A stretch of DNA of 14,875 bases from Hyphomicrobium sp. (GTDB taxonomy: Bacteria; Pseudomonadota; Alphaproteobacteria; Rhizobiales; Hyphomicrobiaceae): positions 1-14,875 of the forward strand of contig JAICLG010000040.1 of assembly GCA_025927515.1 (NCBI GenBank). The letters are read 5' to 3'. The notes beneath the pieces are model-generated. The model was not told the DNA's origin and did not search any database. It saw only the letters and a program-made list of their open reading frames with translations. The translations under genes and the position numbers were made by a program. How positions within the stretch are numbered: the first letter of the stretch is position 1; every line of letters starts with the position of its first letter. Shown piece by piece: positions 1-7,170 of the stretch.

Positions 1-400
<400 letters not shown>

Positions 401-545
401 TCATTTAGCAATGCTCATCGATTGTTTGTTCTGCATGTCGCGCTAAACCGCGACGCGGAATAAACAAGGCGCCGCTCTCACGAGCGCCACGATGAGCGTA
501 GGATTCAGAAATAGACCAGAAATAGAAGTCATATGACGTCTCCGC
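401..545 (+). other. 23S-5S internal transcribed spacer
   Basis: Spacer of about 145 bases between the two rRNA genes. It contains a GC-rich inverted repeat, GGCGC/GCGCC, around 470-490. Its last ten bases (533-542) form the left arm of the stem that encloses the 5S gene. No tRNA is recognisable in it. Confidence 0.8.
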
Positions 546-678
546 TGACCTGGTGATTATGGCGGGGTGGCTGCACCCGATCCCATTCCGAACTCGGCCG
601 TGAAACGCCCCTGCGCCGATGGTACTTCGTCTTAAGACGCGGGAGAGTAGGTCGTTGCCAGGTCTGCCGAGACGTCAT
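533..678 (+). repeat. Inverted repeat flanking the 5S rRNA (processing stem)
   Basis: ATGACGTCTC at 533-542 is the exact reverse complement of GAGACGTCAT at 669-678. The pair encloses the whole 5S gene and extends helix I outward, so the precursor would fold into one long stem. This is the expected substrate geometry for 5S precursor cleavage. The pairing is read directly; the processing role is inferred. Confidence 0.75.
546..665 (+). rRNA. rrf: 5S ribosomal RNA
   Basis: Complete 5S rRNA of about 120 bases. Helix I is formed by GACCTGG (547-553) and CCAGGTC (658-664). The conserved loop sequence CCCGATCCCATTCCGAACTCGG is present around 578-599, as is the GGTACTTCGTCTTAAG segment near 620-635. 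The gene lies about 145 bases behind the 23S gene, the usual bacterial order. Ends are set by helix I and could shift by one or two bases. Confidence 0.95.
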
Positions 679-732
679 GTGAATTTCTAAAAAACGAAGT
701 CAATCAGTGCCCTCTATCGATCGAATTAAAAC

Positions 733-767
733 GCGCCGCTGTGCCTTGTGCCAGCGGCGCTTTTTTT
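733..767 (+). terminator. Rho-independent terminator of the rRNA operon
   Basis: Perfect nine-base stem GCGCCGCTG (733-741) / CAGCGGCGC (752-760) with a ten-base loop, followed at once by seven T (761-767). It lies about 65 bases after the 5S gene with no tRNA between, so the operon ends here. Confidence 0.93.
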
Positions 768-916
768 GCGCACAATCACGACTCTTGCGTGCAGGCAACA
801 AGTCCCGATCGCCCGAATGAGCGGGCCGGATTGTTTTGCGTTGCCATGGACCTCCCATTAAAACGCTGCGCAACGGCAGTGCGGGCACGCCTGCGAAAAC
901 GGGGACGTCGGGCGAC

Positions 917-1879
917 ATGCTTCAATATCTGTGGTCGATCTATTATGCGCGTTGGCTGCGCCGCCAGCTCGTCCGGCCAAGACCTCAAATCCAATTGCGT
1001 CACGGGACCGGAAAAAATCTTATTCTCGGCATCGGTCGGAACTACTCGATCGCCGATCTCCGGCCTTTCATCCGCTCGGCGCGTAGATTTCACGATTGCA
1101 GAATTCTTCTCGTCGTCAACGATGAGGCGGAACTCGGAAAGGCTCTCGAGGCCGAGGGCGTCGATTATTACCTGGACAAAGGCTTATCCGGGCTCGGCCG
1201 GCCGCACATGAACTTCGCTCGCATCGCTGATTATGTCGCCGTGCTGCAGGGGCTTACCGGACAAATCGAGCGCGTGTTTCTGGCGGACACTCGCGATGTC
1301 GTTTTCCAGAGCGATGTTTTTCAAGCTTTGCCCGACGCGCCGCTCATTCTTTTCGAGGAGGCGCAGGATTTCGCGCTCGAATTTTCCGGATGGAACGGCA
1401 ACGCCATCCGCAGGACGTTCGGTGAGCCGCTATTTCAACAGATCAAAGACCACGGGGTGATCTGCAGCGGCACGGTCCTCGGCCGGCACAGTGAAATCAT
1501 CATGTATTGTTGGGAAAAGCTGCTGCTCGGACAGATGGTCGGGCGGCGCCATCACATGCGTCCAGGCGTCGATCAGGCGACGACGAACGTGGTCGCTCGA
1601 CTGGGCTTGGCGCCTGCATCGATCGTCGTCCCTTACGACGGTGCGGTCGCGACGCTGTCCGGAAGTAACGCGAATTTTCTTTCGATCAAGGAAGAGAAGC
1701 TGGTGACAGCCACCGGCGGCTTCCCCGCGGCGATCCACCAGTATGATCGCAATCCGAGCATTCGCGACTTTGTCTACGCGACCTATGACGGTCCGAAGCG
1801 CGGCAAGGCGGGTGATAAGTCCAGGGACTCGCAGTTGCAAAAAAAGTTTCGCGTCGCATTCGGCCTGCAAGGGCCGTGA
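917..1879 (+). CDS. Putative GT-A-fold glycosyltransferase-like protein
   Basis: I do not recognise a specific gene. From the ATG at 917 the protein has 320 residues with no signal peptide and a basic, aromatic N-terminus (residues 1-30). Residues 33-70 have the strand pattern of a nucleotide-sugar-binding fold. The segment LADTRDVVFQSD (122-133) resembles the acidic D-x-D/D-x-R-D sugar-nucleotide and metal motif of several bacterial GT-A glycosyltransferase-like families. A later G-V-I-C-S-G segment, a G-V-D-Q segment and a C-terminal HQYDRN match the acceptor-side layout of such enzymes. The N-terminus is uncertain: the frame is open upstream to a TTG at 836, but the conserved pattern starts near 917 and the ribosome site is weak (GGGGA at 901-905). 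It sits alone between the rRNA terminator and the YbaK-like gene. Donor and acceptor are unknown. Confidence 0.7.
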   Translation: MLQYLWSIYYARWLRRQLVRPRPQIQLRHGTGKNLILGIGRNYSIADLRPFIRSARRFHDCRILLVVNDEAELGKALEAEGVDYYLDKGLSGLGRPHMNFARIADYVAVLQGLTGQIERVFLADTRDVVFQSDVFQALPDAPLILFEEAQDFALEFSGWNGNAIRRTFGEPLFQQIKDHGVICSGTVLGRHSEIIMYCWEKLLLGQMVGRRHHMRPGVDQATTNVVARLGLAPASIVVPYDGAVATLSGSNANFLSIKEEKLVTATGGFPAAIHQYDRNPSIRDFVYATYDGPKRGKAGDKSRDSQLQKKFRVAFGLQGP

Positions 1880-2037
1880 GAGGACCGCCGCTTGGGTCGG
1901 TGTACTCGTAAAGACGTTGGCCTGGTTAATCGCATCAGCGACAAATTCCAGAATCGAACCGGCTTCGCGGTGAGCGTGCCGGAACGTCGCGACACGATCG
2001 GCGTTCTGCCGATGTAAGTGTCGTAAGGAGCTGTGTC

Positions 2038-2514
2038 ATGAGTATCGCGATATCACTTCAGCAATATCTCGACGGCCGTAGCGTCCCGTTCGACGTCACG
2101 GTTCATGAGCTTACGCATTGTTCTTCGGAGACGGCGCGCGTCAGCTCGATCCCAGAAGACAATCTCGCCAAGGGCGTTCTTTTGCGGCGTGAAGACGGCT
2201 ACCTCCTTGCCGTCGTCCCGGCTTCCTATCGTGTTGAGCTGGAGGCGCTCTCGAATTGGCTCGACGAACCGATCGTGCTGGCGAGCGAAGCAGAGGCTTC
2301 CACAATTTTTGGAGATTGCGAGCTGGGTAGCGTGCCACCTGTGGCGGGCGCGTATGATCTCATGGCGGTGATCGACGATAGCCTCCAAGCTCCGCAAGAC
2401 GTCTACTTCGAAGGCGGAGATCATCGCACGCTCGTGCACCTGGACGGCGGCGACTTCCGGCAGCTGATGCGGGATGTTCCGCATGGGCACATTGCCACGC
2501 GTAGCTCCGCGTAA
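2038..2514 (+). CDS. YbaK/aminoacyl-tRNA deacylase (ProX-like) domain protein
   Basis: A 158-residue stand-alone protein of the YbaK/prolyl-tRNA-editing family. These hydrolyse mischarged aminoacyl-tRNAs in the cytoplasm, for example Ala- or Cys-tRNA(Pro). Visible family features are the lysine in LAKGVLL (Lys45), which in the family contacts substrate, the GSVPP loop (97-101) and the C-terminal strand with EGGDHRTLVHL (125-135). Length fits a single editing domain. The start is well supported: AAGGAG at 2025-2030 lies seven bases before the ATG. No partner gene is adjacent and the 158-base gap upstream suggests its own promoter. The substrate specificity cannot be told from sequence alone. 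Confidence 0.85.
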   Translation: MSIAISLQQYLDGRSVPFDVTVHELTHCSSETARVSSIPEDNLAKGVLLRREDGYLLAVVPASYRVELEALSNWLDEPIVLASEAEASTIFGDCELGSVPPVAGAYDLMAVIDDSLQAPQDVYFEGGDHRTLVHLDGGDFRQLMRDVPHGHIATRSSA

Positions 2515-2660
2515 AAGGCGCTCGATAAAAGTTACCTGTACTTCGCGGCGGACGTCACCGGGCCGTAGCCTGCTGTTCGCCGCCAGTCCGGGCTTGCCCT
2601 CGTACAGACGTAGCGCGCGACGCCAAATTGTCGCTCCTCCCGCGCGCTCGCTGAAGCCAT

Positions 2661-2677
2661 TTTTGAAACATTCCAAA
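2661..2677. promoter_or_regulatory. Candidate Irr box (iron control element)
   Basis: TTTTGAA-ACA-TTCCAAA is an interrupted palindrome that differs from the rhizobial iron control element (half-site TTTAGAA, three-base spacer, as I recall it) only at position 4 of each half. It lies 13 bases upstream of a CTTGAC -35 element and about 95 bases before an iron-import operon. In rhizobia an Irr box upstream of the -35 element is associated with activation during iron shortage. The match is read from the sequence; Irr binding is inferred. Confidence 0.6.
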
Positions 2678-2690
2678 CGGCGGAAATATT

Positions 2691-2720
2691 CTTGACTATT
2701 TTTGTGCCGTTGGGTCTACC
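2691..2720 (+). promoter_or_regulatory. Candidate promoter of the cupredoxin-FTR1 operon
   Basis: CTTGAC at 2691-2696 is the alphaproteobacterial -35 consensus. At the right distance (2715-2720) the -10 region reads TCTACC, a poor match. A strong -35 with a weak -10 beside an Irr-like box fits an activator-dependent promoter, which is inference. Confidence 0.45.
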
Positions 2721-2771
2721 TGATGACGACCTGATCTCGGGACCTTGAATCCTGACCTATTAGGAGTCGAT

Positions 2772-3158
2772 ATGGTTTTCCGCTCGCCTGGGCGCTCGTT
2801 CGCCTTTCCCCGCAAATCGTTGGTTTTCGCTGGCGCTGCCGCGTTCGGCTTTCTGTGCGCACCGCACGTCGTCGCGACGGCGAGTGCGTCGGACGAAATG
2901 GAAATCGAGATTTCGATCAAGGACCACAAGTTCGAGCCGGCCGCGATCAAGCTTCCAACTGGCAAGCGCGTAAAGATTTCGGTGAAAAACCTCGATCCGA
3001 CTCCCGAAGAATTCGAAAGCAGCGATATCGGATTCGAAAAAGTCATTGCCGGCAACAGCGAAGCGACCATCCGGGTCAAGCCGCTCCAGCCGGGCACGTA
3101 CATTTACTTCGGCGAGTTCCATATGGATACCGCCCTTGGTCACATCGTCGTGGAATGA
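2772..3158 (+). CDS. Exported cupredoxin-domain protein, FtrB-like
   Basis: 128-residue periplasmic protein. Residues 1-38 are a basic stretch and hydrophobic core ending in an alanine-rich export signal; the mature part begins near SASDEMEIEI. It has the beta-sandwich pattern of small cupredoxins linked to FTR1 permeases (KDHKFEPAAIKLPTGK at 45-60), ending in FGEFHMDTALGHIVVE. No cysteine occurs in the mature domain, so it is not a classical blue-copper site; the histidines of KDHKF and GEFHM are the likely metal ligands. In the FtrABCD system of Bordetella and Brucella the equivalent protein is thought to oxidise ferrous iron before import. Start: AGGAG (2762-2766) five bases before the ATG at 2772; an upstream TTG at 2745 would overlap the ribosome site. 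It precedes the permease by seven bases. Confidence 0.85.
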   Translation: MVFRSPGRSFAFPRKSLVFAGAAAFGFLCAPHVVATASASDEMEIEISIKDHKFEPAAIKLPTGKRVKISVKNLDPTPEEFESSDIGFEKVIAGNSEATIRVKPLQPGTYIYFGEFHMDTALGHIVVE

Positions 3159-3165
3159 GTGTTGA

Positions 3166-4005
3166 ATGCTTGCTGCGCTCGTCATCGTTTTTCGCGAAGT
3201 CCTCGAAGCGGGGCTGATCGTCGGCGTCGTTCTGGCGGCATCGCGCGGGGTTCATGGGCGTAACGGCGCCGTTGCACTCGGCGTTGCAGCCGGCATTCTC
3301 GGCGCGGCGATCGTCGCGATTTTCGCCACGCGCATTTCGGATGCTTTCGATGGCCGCGGCCAAGAGCTGTTCGTCGCGGGTATCTTGCTTTTCGCCGTCG
3401 TCATGTTGGCCTGGCACGTAGTCTGGATGGCCGAGCACGCGCGCGAAATGACGATGCAGCTGCGTAAGCTCGGCAGCGACGTGGCGGCGGGTACGCAATC
3501 GCTTTTTGCCCTGGGAGCCGCAGTTGCGATTGCCGTCATGCGTGAGGGCAGCGAAGTCGTTCTGTTCATGACCGGCATCGTCATGCAGGGGAAGGATACG
3601 AGCACGGAGCTTCTTCTGGGTTCGGCGCTCGGCCTGTTGCTCGGCGCTGGCGTGTCGCTGGCTCTTTATCTGGGCTTGGCCGCTATTCCGCTGAAGCGCA
3701 TGTTTTCCGTGACGGGCGCTCTGGTGACGCTGCTCGCCGCGGGCTTGGCCGCGTCTGCCGTTCAGCAGCTGTCGAACGCCGGGCTGCTGAATATCTGGGA
3801 TACGAGACTTTGGGATACGTCCTGGCTTCTGTCGCAGGACAGCTGGTCCGGCCGCGTGCTGCATGTTCTCATCGGTTACGTGGATCGTCCGACGGGGATG
3901 CAGTTACTCGCGTATGCGCTCACCGCCCTGACGATTTTCGGGCTGGCGTATTCGCGTAGAGCGCCGCCGGTATCGAGGCAAAATCAGAGTTCGGCGCGCG
4001 CCTGA
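3166..4005 (+). CDS. FTR1-family high-affinity ferric iron permease (FtrC-like)
   Basis: 279-residue polytopic inner-membrane protein with about seven hydrophobic segments. Both FTR1 signature motifs are present: REVLE at residues 10-14 in helix 1 and REGSE at 126-130 in the fourth helix. The glutamates in these R-E-x-x-E motifs carry Fe3+ through the membrane in yeast Ftr1p and bacterial EfeU/FtrC. The start lies seven bases after the cupredoxin stop with no strong ribosome site, indicating one transcript and coupled translation. Two partners of the four-gene Ftr system, the P19 iron-binding protein FtrA and the ferredoxin-like FtrD, are not encoded next to it. A GC hairpin overlaps the stop codon. 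Confidence 0.93.
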   Translation: MLAALVIVFREVLEAGLIVGVVLAASRGVHGRNGAVALGVAAGILGAAIVAIFATRISDAFDGRGQELFVAGILLFAVVMLAWHVVWMAEHAREMTMQLRKLGSDVAAGTQSLFALGAAVAIAVMREGSEVVLFMTGIVMQGKDTSTELLLGSALGLLLGAGVSLALYLGLAAIPLKRMFSVTGALVTLLAAGLAASAVQQLSNAGLLNIWDTRLWDTSWLLSQDSWSGRVLHVLIGYVDRPTGMQLLAYALTALTIFGLAYSRRAPPVSRQNQSSARA

Positions 4006-4021
4006 AAAATAGGGCGCGCGC
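3994..4021. terminator. GC hairpin at the convergent gene junction
   Basis: GCGCGCGCC (3994-4002) pairs with GGCGCGCGC (4013-4021) over nine bases, with the FTR1 stop codon in the loop. No T run follows on either strand, so this is at best a weak or Rho-aided terminator between the FTR1 gene and the converging DUF1348 gene. Confidence 0.4.
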
Positions 4022-4050
4022 GCTTCGTCACGAGAGCAGAACCAGCCCAA

Positions 4051-4518
4051 TCAGAGGCCGAGATCCGATAGTCCAGGATGGTCCTTTGGACGGGGGCCAA
4101 GCGGCCAATGGAACTTGCGCTCGCTTTCCGTAATTCGCATGTCGTTGATGCTGGCGTAGCGATGGTGCATGAGGCCATGCGCGTCGAATTCCCAGTTTTC
4201 ATTGCCGTAAGCGCGATACCACTGGCCGCTGTCGTCGTGAAATTCATAGGCATAGCGCACAGCGATGCGATCGTTGTCGAACGCCCATAGCTCCTTGATC
4301 AGCCGGTAATCGAGTTCGCGATTCCACTTTCGCGTCAGAAACTCGATGATCTGCTCGCGGCCGACCGGAAACTCGGCGCGGTTACGCCAGACGCTGTCGA
4401 CGGAATAGGCCAGCGCTACCTTTTGCGGATCGCGTGAATTCCAGCCGTCTTCGGCGCCGCGGACTTTCTGCATGGCCGTCTCGCGCGTGAATGGTGGCAG
4501 CGGGGGTTTATCGGACAT
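4051..4518 (-). CDS. DUF1348 family protein (NTF2/SnoaL-like fold)
   Basis: 155-residue soluble protein, a full-length match to the DUF1348 group of the NTF2-like superfamily. Characteristic segments in order are PPFTRETAMQKVRGAEDGWN (8-27), VWRNRAEFPVGREQI, FLTRKWNRELDYRLIKELW and WYRAYGNENWEFD near residue 100. No enzymatic role is established for the family; the cone-like fold often binds a small hydrophobic ligand. Start: AGAGG about nine bases upstream of the ATG. It diverges from the carboxymuconolactone decarboxylase-like gene across 117 bases, so the two may share control, which the sequence does not prove. Confidence 0.88.
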   Translation of the reverse strand: MSDKPPLPPFTRETAMQKVRGAEDGWNSRDPQKVALAYSVDSVWRNRAEFPVGREQIIEFLTRKWNRELDYRLIKELWAFDNDRIAVRYAYEFHDDSGQWYRAYGNENWEFDAHGLMHHRYASINDMRITESERKFHWPLGPRPKDHPGLSDLGL

Positions 4519-4635
4519 CGGTCATTTCCTCTTCTGCACGTCTTGAAATCAGGCGCTTGACCACGTGCGCGAACGCCGCGACGGTTCAAATCAAATCGCC
4601 GTCAGTCACTGTCGCGCCTCAGGGGACTTTTCGCC

Positions 4636-4956
4636 ATGTATGATATTGCCAATCTGTCTAATCTGCCGCAGTTGCGCAGCTTGTCGCCCGCGACGATGGC
4701 CGCGTTCGAAAACTTCGATCGTGCGGCGATGGCGGCCGGTACGATCCCGCGACGTTACAAGGAGCTGATCGCCCTCGGCGTCGCCATCGCAACGCAATGC
4801 CCCTACAGCCTTGAGGTGCACCGCACGAATGCGGAAAATGCCGGCGTCACCGCAGCGGAAATCGCCGAAGTCGTCTTTCTGGCAGCGACGATGCGGGCGA
4901 CAGCAGCGATCGCGCACGGGACGCATCTCGTCGGTCCGCGCAAAGCGGCGGGCTAG
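4636..4956 (+). CDS. Carboxymuconolactone decarboxylase (AhpD-like) family protein
   Basis: 106-residue all-helical protein of the CMD/AhpD fold, about the minimal length of the family and probably an oligomer. The active-site pattern of AhpD-type members, E-x11-C-x2-C-x3-H, is recognisable as Glu43, Cys55, Ser58 and His62 (CPYSLEVH). The second cysteine, paired with the histidine in AhpD, is therefore serine, which rules out the usual dithiol peroxidase chemistry. Decarboxylase activity cannot be assumed either. The start at 4636 gives the normal family N-terminus, but I see no strong ribosome site in front of it. Its stop codon overlaps the ubiB stop codon on the other strand. Confidence 0.85.
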   Translation: MYDIANLSNLPQLRSLSPATMAAFENFDRAAMAAGTIPRRYKELIALGVAIATQCPYSLEVHRTNAENAGVTAAEIAEVVFLAATMRATAAIAHGTHLVGPRKAAG

Positions 4957-6545
4957 AGTGTGCAGTAAAGCATCAGGGCGATTGCGCCGATGCCGAGAGC
5001 CACGATCCAGAGAGCAACGTCGGCCGCTCGGCTGCGGCGCGAGCGTGCCGCGAGGTTTTCCAAAGTGGCGTCGTCGAGCTTCAGTCCCGATTTGGCCATT
5101 TCCGAAAAGCCGACGAGCGCCTGTTCTGCCTTTTGCAGAAGAGCAGGCGTTCGCAGCAGCACATCGCCGACCGTTTCGGCGCCGCGGCCGACGCCTTTGA
5201 GGCGTCCAAGCAGCGAAAGGTTGGATTCCATCCACTCGTTCGCGACGGGCGCAGCGGCATCCCAGACGTTGAGGTGCGGATTGAGATCGCGCGCCACGCC
5301 TTCGACGATGACCATGCTCTTTTGCAGCAGGATCAGCTCCGGCCGCGTCTGCATGTCGAAGACTTCGGTGTAGGCGAAGAGCTGGCCCAGAAGATCGGCC
5401 ATCGAAATTTCTTCGGCGGTGCGGCCGTGGATGGGCTCGCCGATGGCGCGCATCGCCTGAGCGAATTCCTCGACGGTATGATGGGGCGGCACGTAACCGG
5501 CTTCGAAATGCACGGCGGCGGCGCGGGAATAATCGCGGGTGATGAGCCCGTGCAGGATTTCAGCAAGGAAGCGGCGTTCGGCAAGGCCCAGCCGCCCCAT
5601 GATTCCGAAATCGACGGCGACGATCTTGCCGCTATCATCGACGAACAGGTTTCCCTGGTGCATGTCGGCATGAAAGAAGCCGTCGCGCATGGCGTGGCGC
5701 AGGAACGTCCTGAGCGCCGTGGCGCCGAGCGCCGCGGTGTCGAAGCCTTTGGCTTCTAACGCGTCGCGATGGGAGATCGGGGTGCCGTCAATCCATTCGA
5801 TGGTCAGTACGCGCTTGGCCGTGCGCCGCCAATCGACGTCCGGAACGCGAAAGCCTTCGTCATTCGTGATGTTGCCCGCCATCTCCGAAATCGCCGCGGC
5901 TTCCAGCCGCAAATCCATTTCGAGATCGGTCGTGTGCTTCAGATTGTCGACGACGGCGACGGGCTTCAAGCGGCGCGCGGGCGGATAGAAGCGCTCGATG
6001 ATGCGGGCGGCGAAATAATAGCTGTCGAGATCGCGATAGAAGCGCTTTTCGATATTCGGGCGCAGGATTTTGACGGCGACCGCTTTCTTGACGCCGCCGT
6101 CCATCACATAGGCTTTGTGAACCTGCGCGATCGATGCGGCCGCGACGGGCGGCCCGAATTCGATGAAATGGTCTTCGAGCTTGCCGCCCAAAGCCCGCTC
6201 GACGGCGCTCCGGGCTTCGGCCATGGAGAAAGGTTCGGCCTTGTCCTGCAGGTGCCGAAGGTCGGCGGACAGTTCCGGCCCGATGACGTCGGCGCGCGTC
6301 GCGAGAAACTGACCGAGCTTCACGTAGCTCGGGCCGAGTTCCATCAGCGCCGTCGCGACGCGCTTTGCGCGTGGGACGTCGCGACGAAACGGCGCCGTCA
6401 GCAAACGGATCGGAACCGTGGCCATGCGCGCGAGCTCGAGCGGCAAAGGCACCGGCACGCCCCGCGGGACGAAGCGGACGCCGTGCTGCGCCAGCACGAA
6501 GCCGGCGCGCGCCAATCGGAAAGTGTTAAGAAGTGCTCCGGCCAT
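4953..6545 (-). CDS. ubiB: UbiB, ubiquinone biosynthesis atypical kinase/ATPase
   Basis: 530-residue member of the ABC1/ADCK/UbiB protein-kinase-like family, needed for ubiquinone synthesis, probably as a membrane-bound ATPase that assists lipid-intermediate handling. Hallmarks in order: the KxGQ motif as KLGQ (76-79), the alanine-rich loop AAASIAQVH (135-143) that replaces the glycine loop of kinases, the ATP-site lysine in VAVK (159), the catalytic loop HADMHQGN (292-299) and DFG (312-314). The last 21 residues are hydrophobic, a membrane anchor. The ATG at 6545 gives the standard start; the ribosome site is weak. It lies downstream of ubiE but is separated from it by a small exported-protein gene with a terminator, so it likely has its own promoter in 6546-6700. 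Confidence 0.96.
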   Translation of the reverse strand: MAGALLNTFRLARAGFVLAQHGVRFVPRGVPVPLPLELARMATVPIRLLTAPFRRDVPRAKRVATALMELGPSYVKLGQFLATRADVIGPELSADLRHLQDKAEPFSMAEARSAVERALGGKLEDHFIEFGPPVAAASIAQVHKAYVMDGGVKKAVAVKILRPNIEKRFYRDLDSYYFAARIIERFYPPARRLKPVAVVDNLKHTTDLEMDLRLEAAAISEMAGNITNDEGFRVPDVDWRRTAKRVLTIEWIDGTPISHRDALEAKGFDTAALGATALRTFLRHAMRDGFFHADMHQGNLFVDDSGKIVAVDFGIMGRLGLAERRFLAEILHGLITRDYSRAAAVHFEAGYVPPHHTVEEFAQAMRAIGEPIHGRTAEEISMADLLGQLFAYTEVFDMQTRPELILLQKSMVIVEGVARDLNPHLNVWDAAAPVANEWMESNLSLLGRLKGVGRGAETVGDVLLRTPALLQKAEQALVGFSEMAKSGLKLDDATLENLAARSRRSRAADVALWIVALGIGAIALMLYCTL

Positions 6546-6699
6546 AACCGCGATTTCGTCGTCGTCCTACTGTCGCGGACGAGCCGCCGAGGGATTCACA
6601 ATGCGCCTGAACCGGCGCGGGTCAAGTGAAGTCGCCGCGACGGGTAAAGACCGTTAGACGCGCTGCGCCATTGCGAAGCGGCGGATGGGGGTGTCCTAC

Positions 6700-6736
6700 A
6701 ACACAAACGGCGCCCGAGCCATTCGGCGGGCGCCGT
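6700..6736 (-). terminator. Rho-independent terminator after the small exported-protein gene
   Basis: Ten-base perfect stem ACGGCGCCCG (6707-6716) / CGGGCGCCGT (6727-6736) with a ten-base loop. Read on the minus strand it is followed by a T-rich stretch (TTTGTGTTGT). It lies 20 bases after the minus-strand stop at 6757 and before ubiB. Confidence 0.85.
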
Positions 6737-6756
6737 CAACGCGAGCGGCTTAAAGT

Positions 6757-7050
6757 TTAACGCGTGCAGAAGGTCGCGCGGCCGTGGCACGTCACCATGC
6801 CGCCGTCCGGACGGCAGCGATAGCGCTTGTTTATGACCTTGTAGCCGGCAACGTCGCCGTTTGCGACGAAGCCCGGCCACAGACCCCAGCTCACGTGCTG
6901 AACCATCGTCTCAAGTGCGAACCAGCGAGCCGAATCGGCAGAAGTCGACGTCGCGACAGCGGCCTTCGTCACGCATCCGGCATTGGCAGCGCCTGCCCCC
7001 AACGACATCGCAGCGCCAATCGCGGCGCAAATCAGAAATTTCATCTTCAT
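6757..7050 (-). CDS. Small exported cysteine-containing protein, function unknown
   Basis: 97-residue protein I do not recognise. Residues 1-24 are a clear Sec signal peptide (MKMKF, hydrophobic core, AANA cleavage site); the mature part of about 73 residues starts at GCVTK. Four cysteines remain, one next to the cleavage site and three in the C-terminal tail (YRCRPDGG, VTCHG, FCTR), so two disulfides are possible. The residues before the first cysteine (N-A-G) do not form a normal lipobox. The start is firm: AGGAGG (7059-7064) eight bases before the ATG; a GTG at 7059 would overlap this ribosome site. A weak promoter-like pair (TTGACC 7119-7124, TAGCCT 7096-7101, minus strand) lies upstream. 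It splits the customary ubiE-ubiB pair and has its own terminator. Confidence 0.8.
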   Translation of the reverse strand: MKMKFLICAAIGAAMSLGAGAANAGCVTKAAVATSTSADSARWFALETMVQHVSWGLWPGFVANGDVAGYKVINKRYRCRPDGGMVTCHGRATFCTR

Positions 7051-7170
7051 GCGTCCCACCTCCTAGAAGAGCAATTCTTCTCCCCATCTTGGCGGAGGCT
7101 ATGAGCGGCCTTAGCCTCGGTCAATCAGACTCAGGCTTGGCGAAATAAAACGCGGTTGACGTGTGGCCGA

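Larger units (their letters stand above)
2515..2771. other. Intergenic region upstream of the iron-uptake genes
   Basis: The first 140 bases show no gene or clear structure. The last 110 bases hold an Irr-type inverted repeat (2661-2677), a CTTGAC -35 element (2691-2696) and the ribosome site of the cupredoxin gene (AGGAG, 2762-2766). Confidence 0.6.

Noticed and set aside
2053..2676. Long minus-strand frame (207 codons) opposite the YbaK-like gene
   Set aside because: It is antisense to a well-supported gene with a good ribosome site and has low-complexity, arginine-rich composition typical of shadow frames.
3076..3864. 262-codon minus-strand frame opposite the FTR1 gene
   Set aside because: The plus strand encodes an unmistakable FTR1 permease; the opposite frame is rich in Arg, Gln and His with no recognisable domain.
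4578..4605. tRNA-like GGTTCAAATC motif
   Set aside because: The flanking bases do not form a T-stem or an acceptor stem; GACGG/CCGTC pair around a 14-base loop instead, so no cloverleaf can be drawn.
5769..6629. 286-codon plus-strand frame opposite ubiB
   Set aside because: It is a GC-driven mirror of ubiB, whose kinase-like motifs are all intact on the minus strand.
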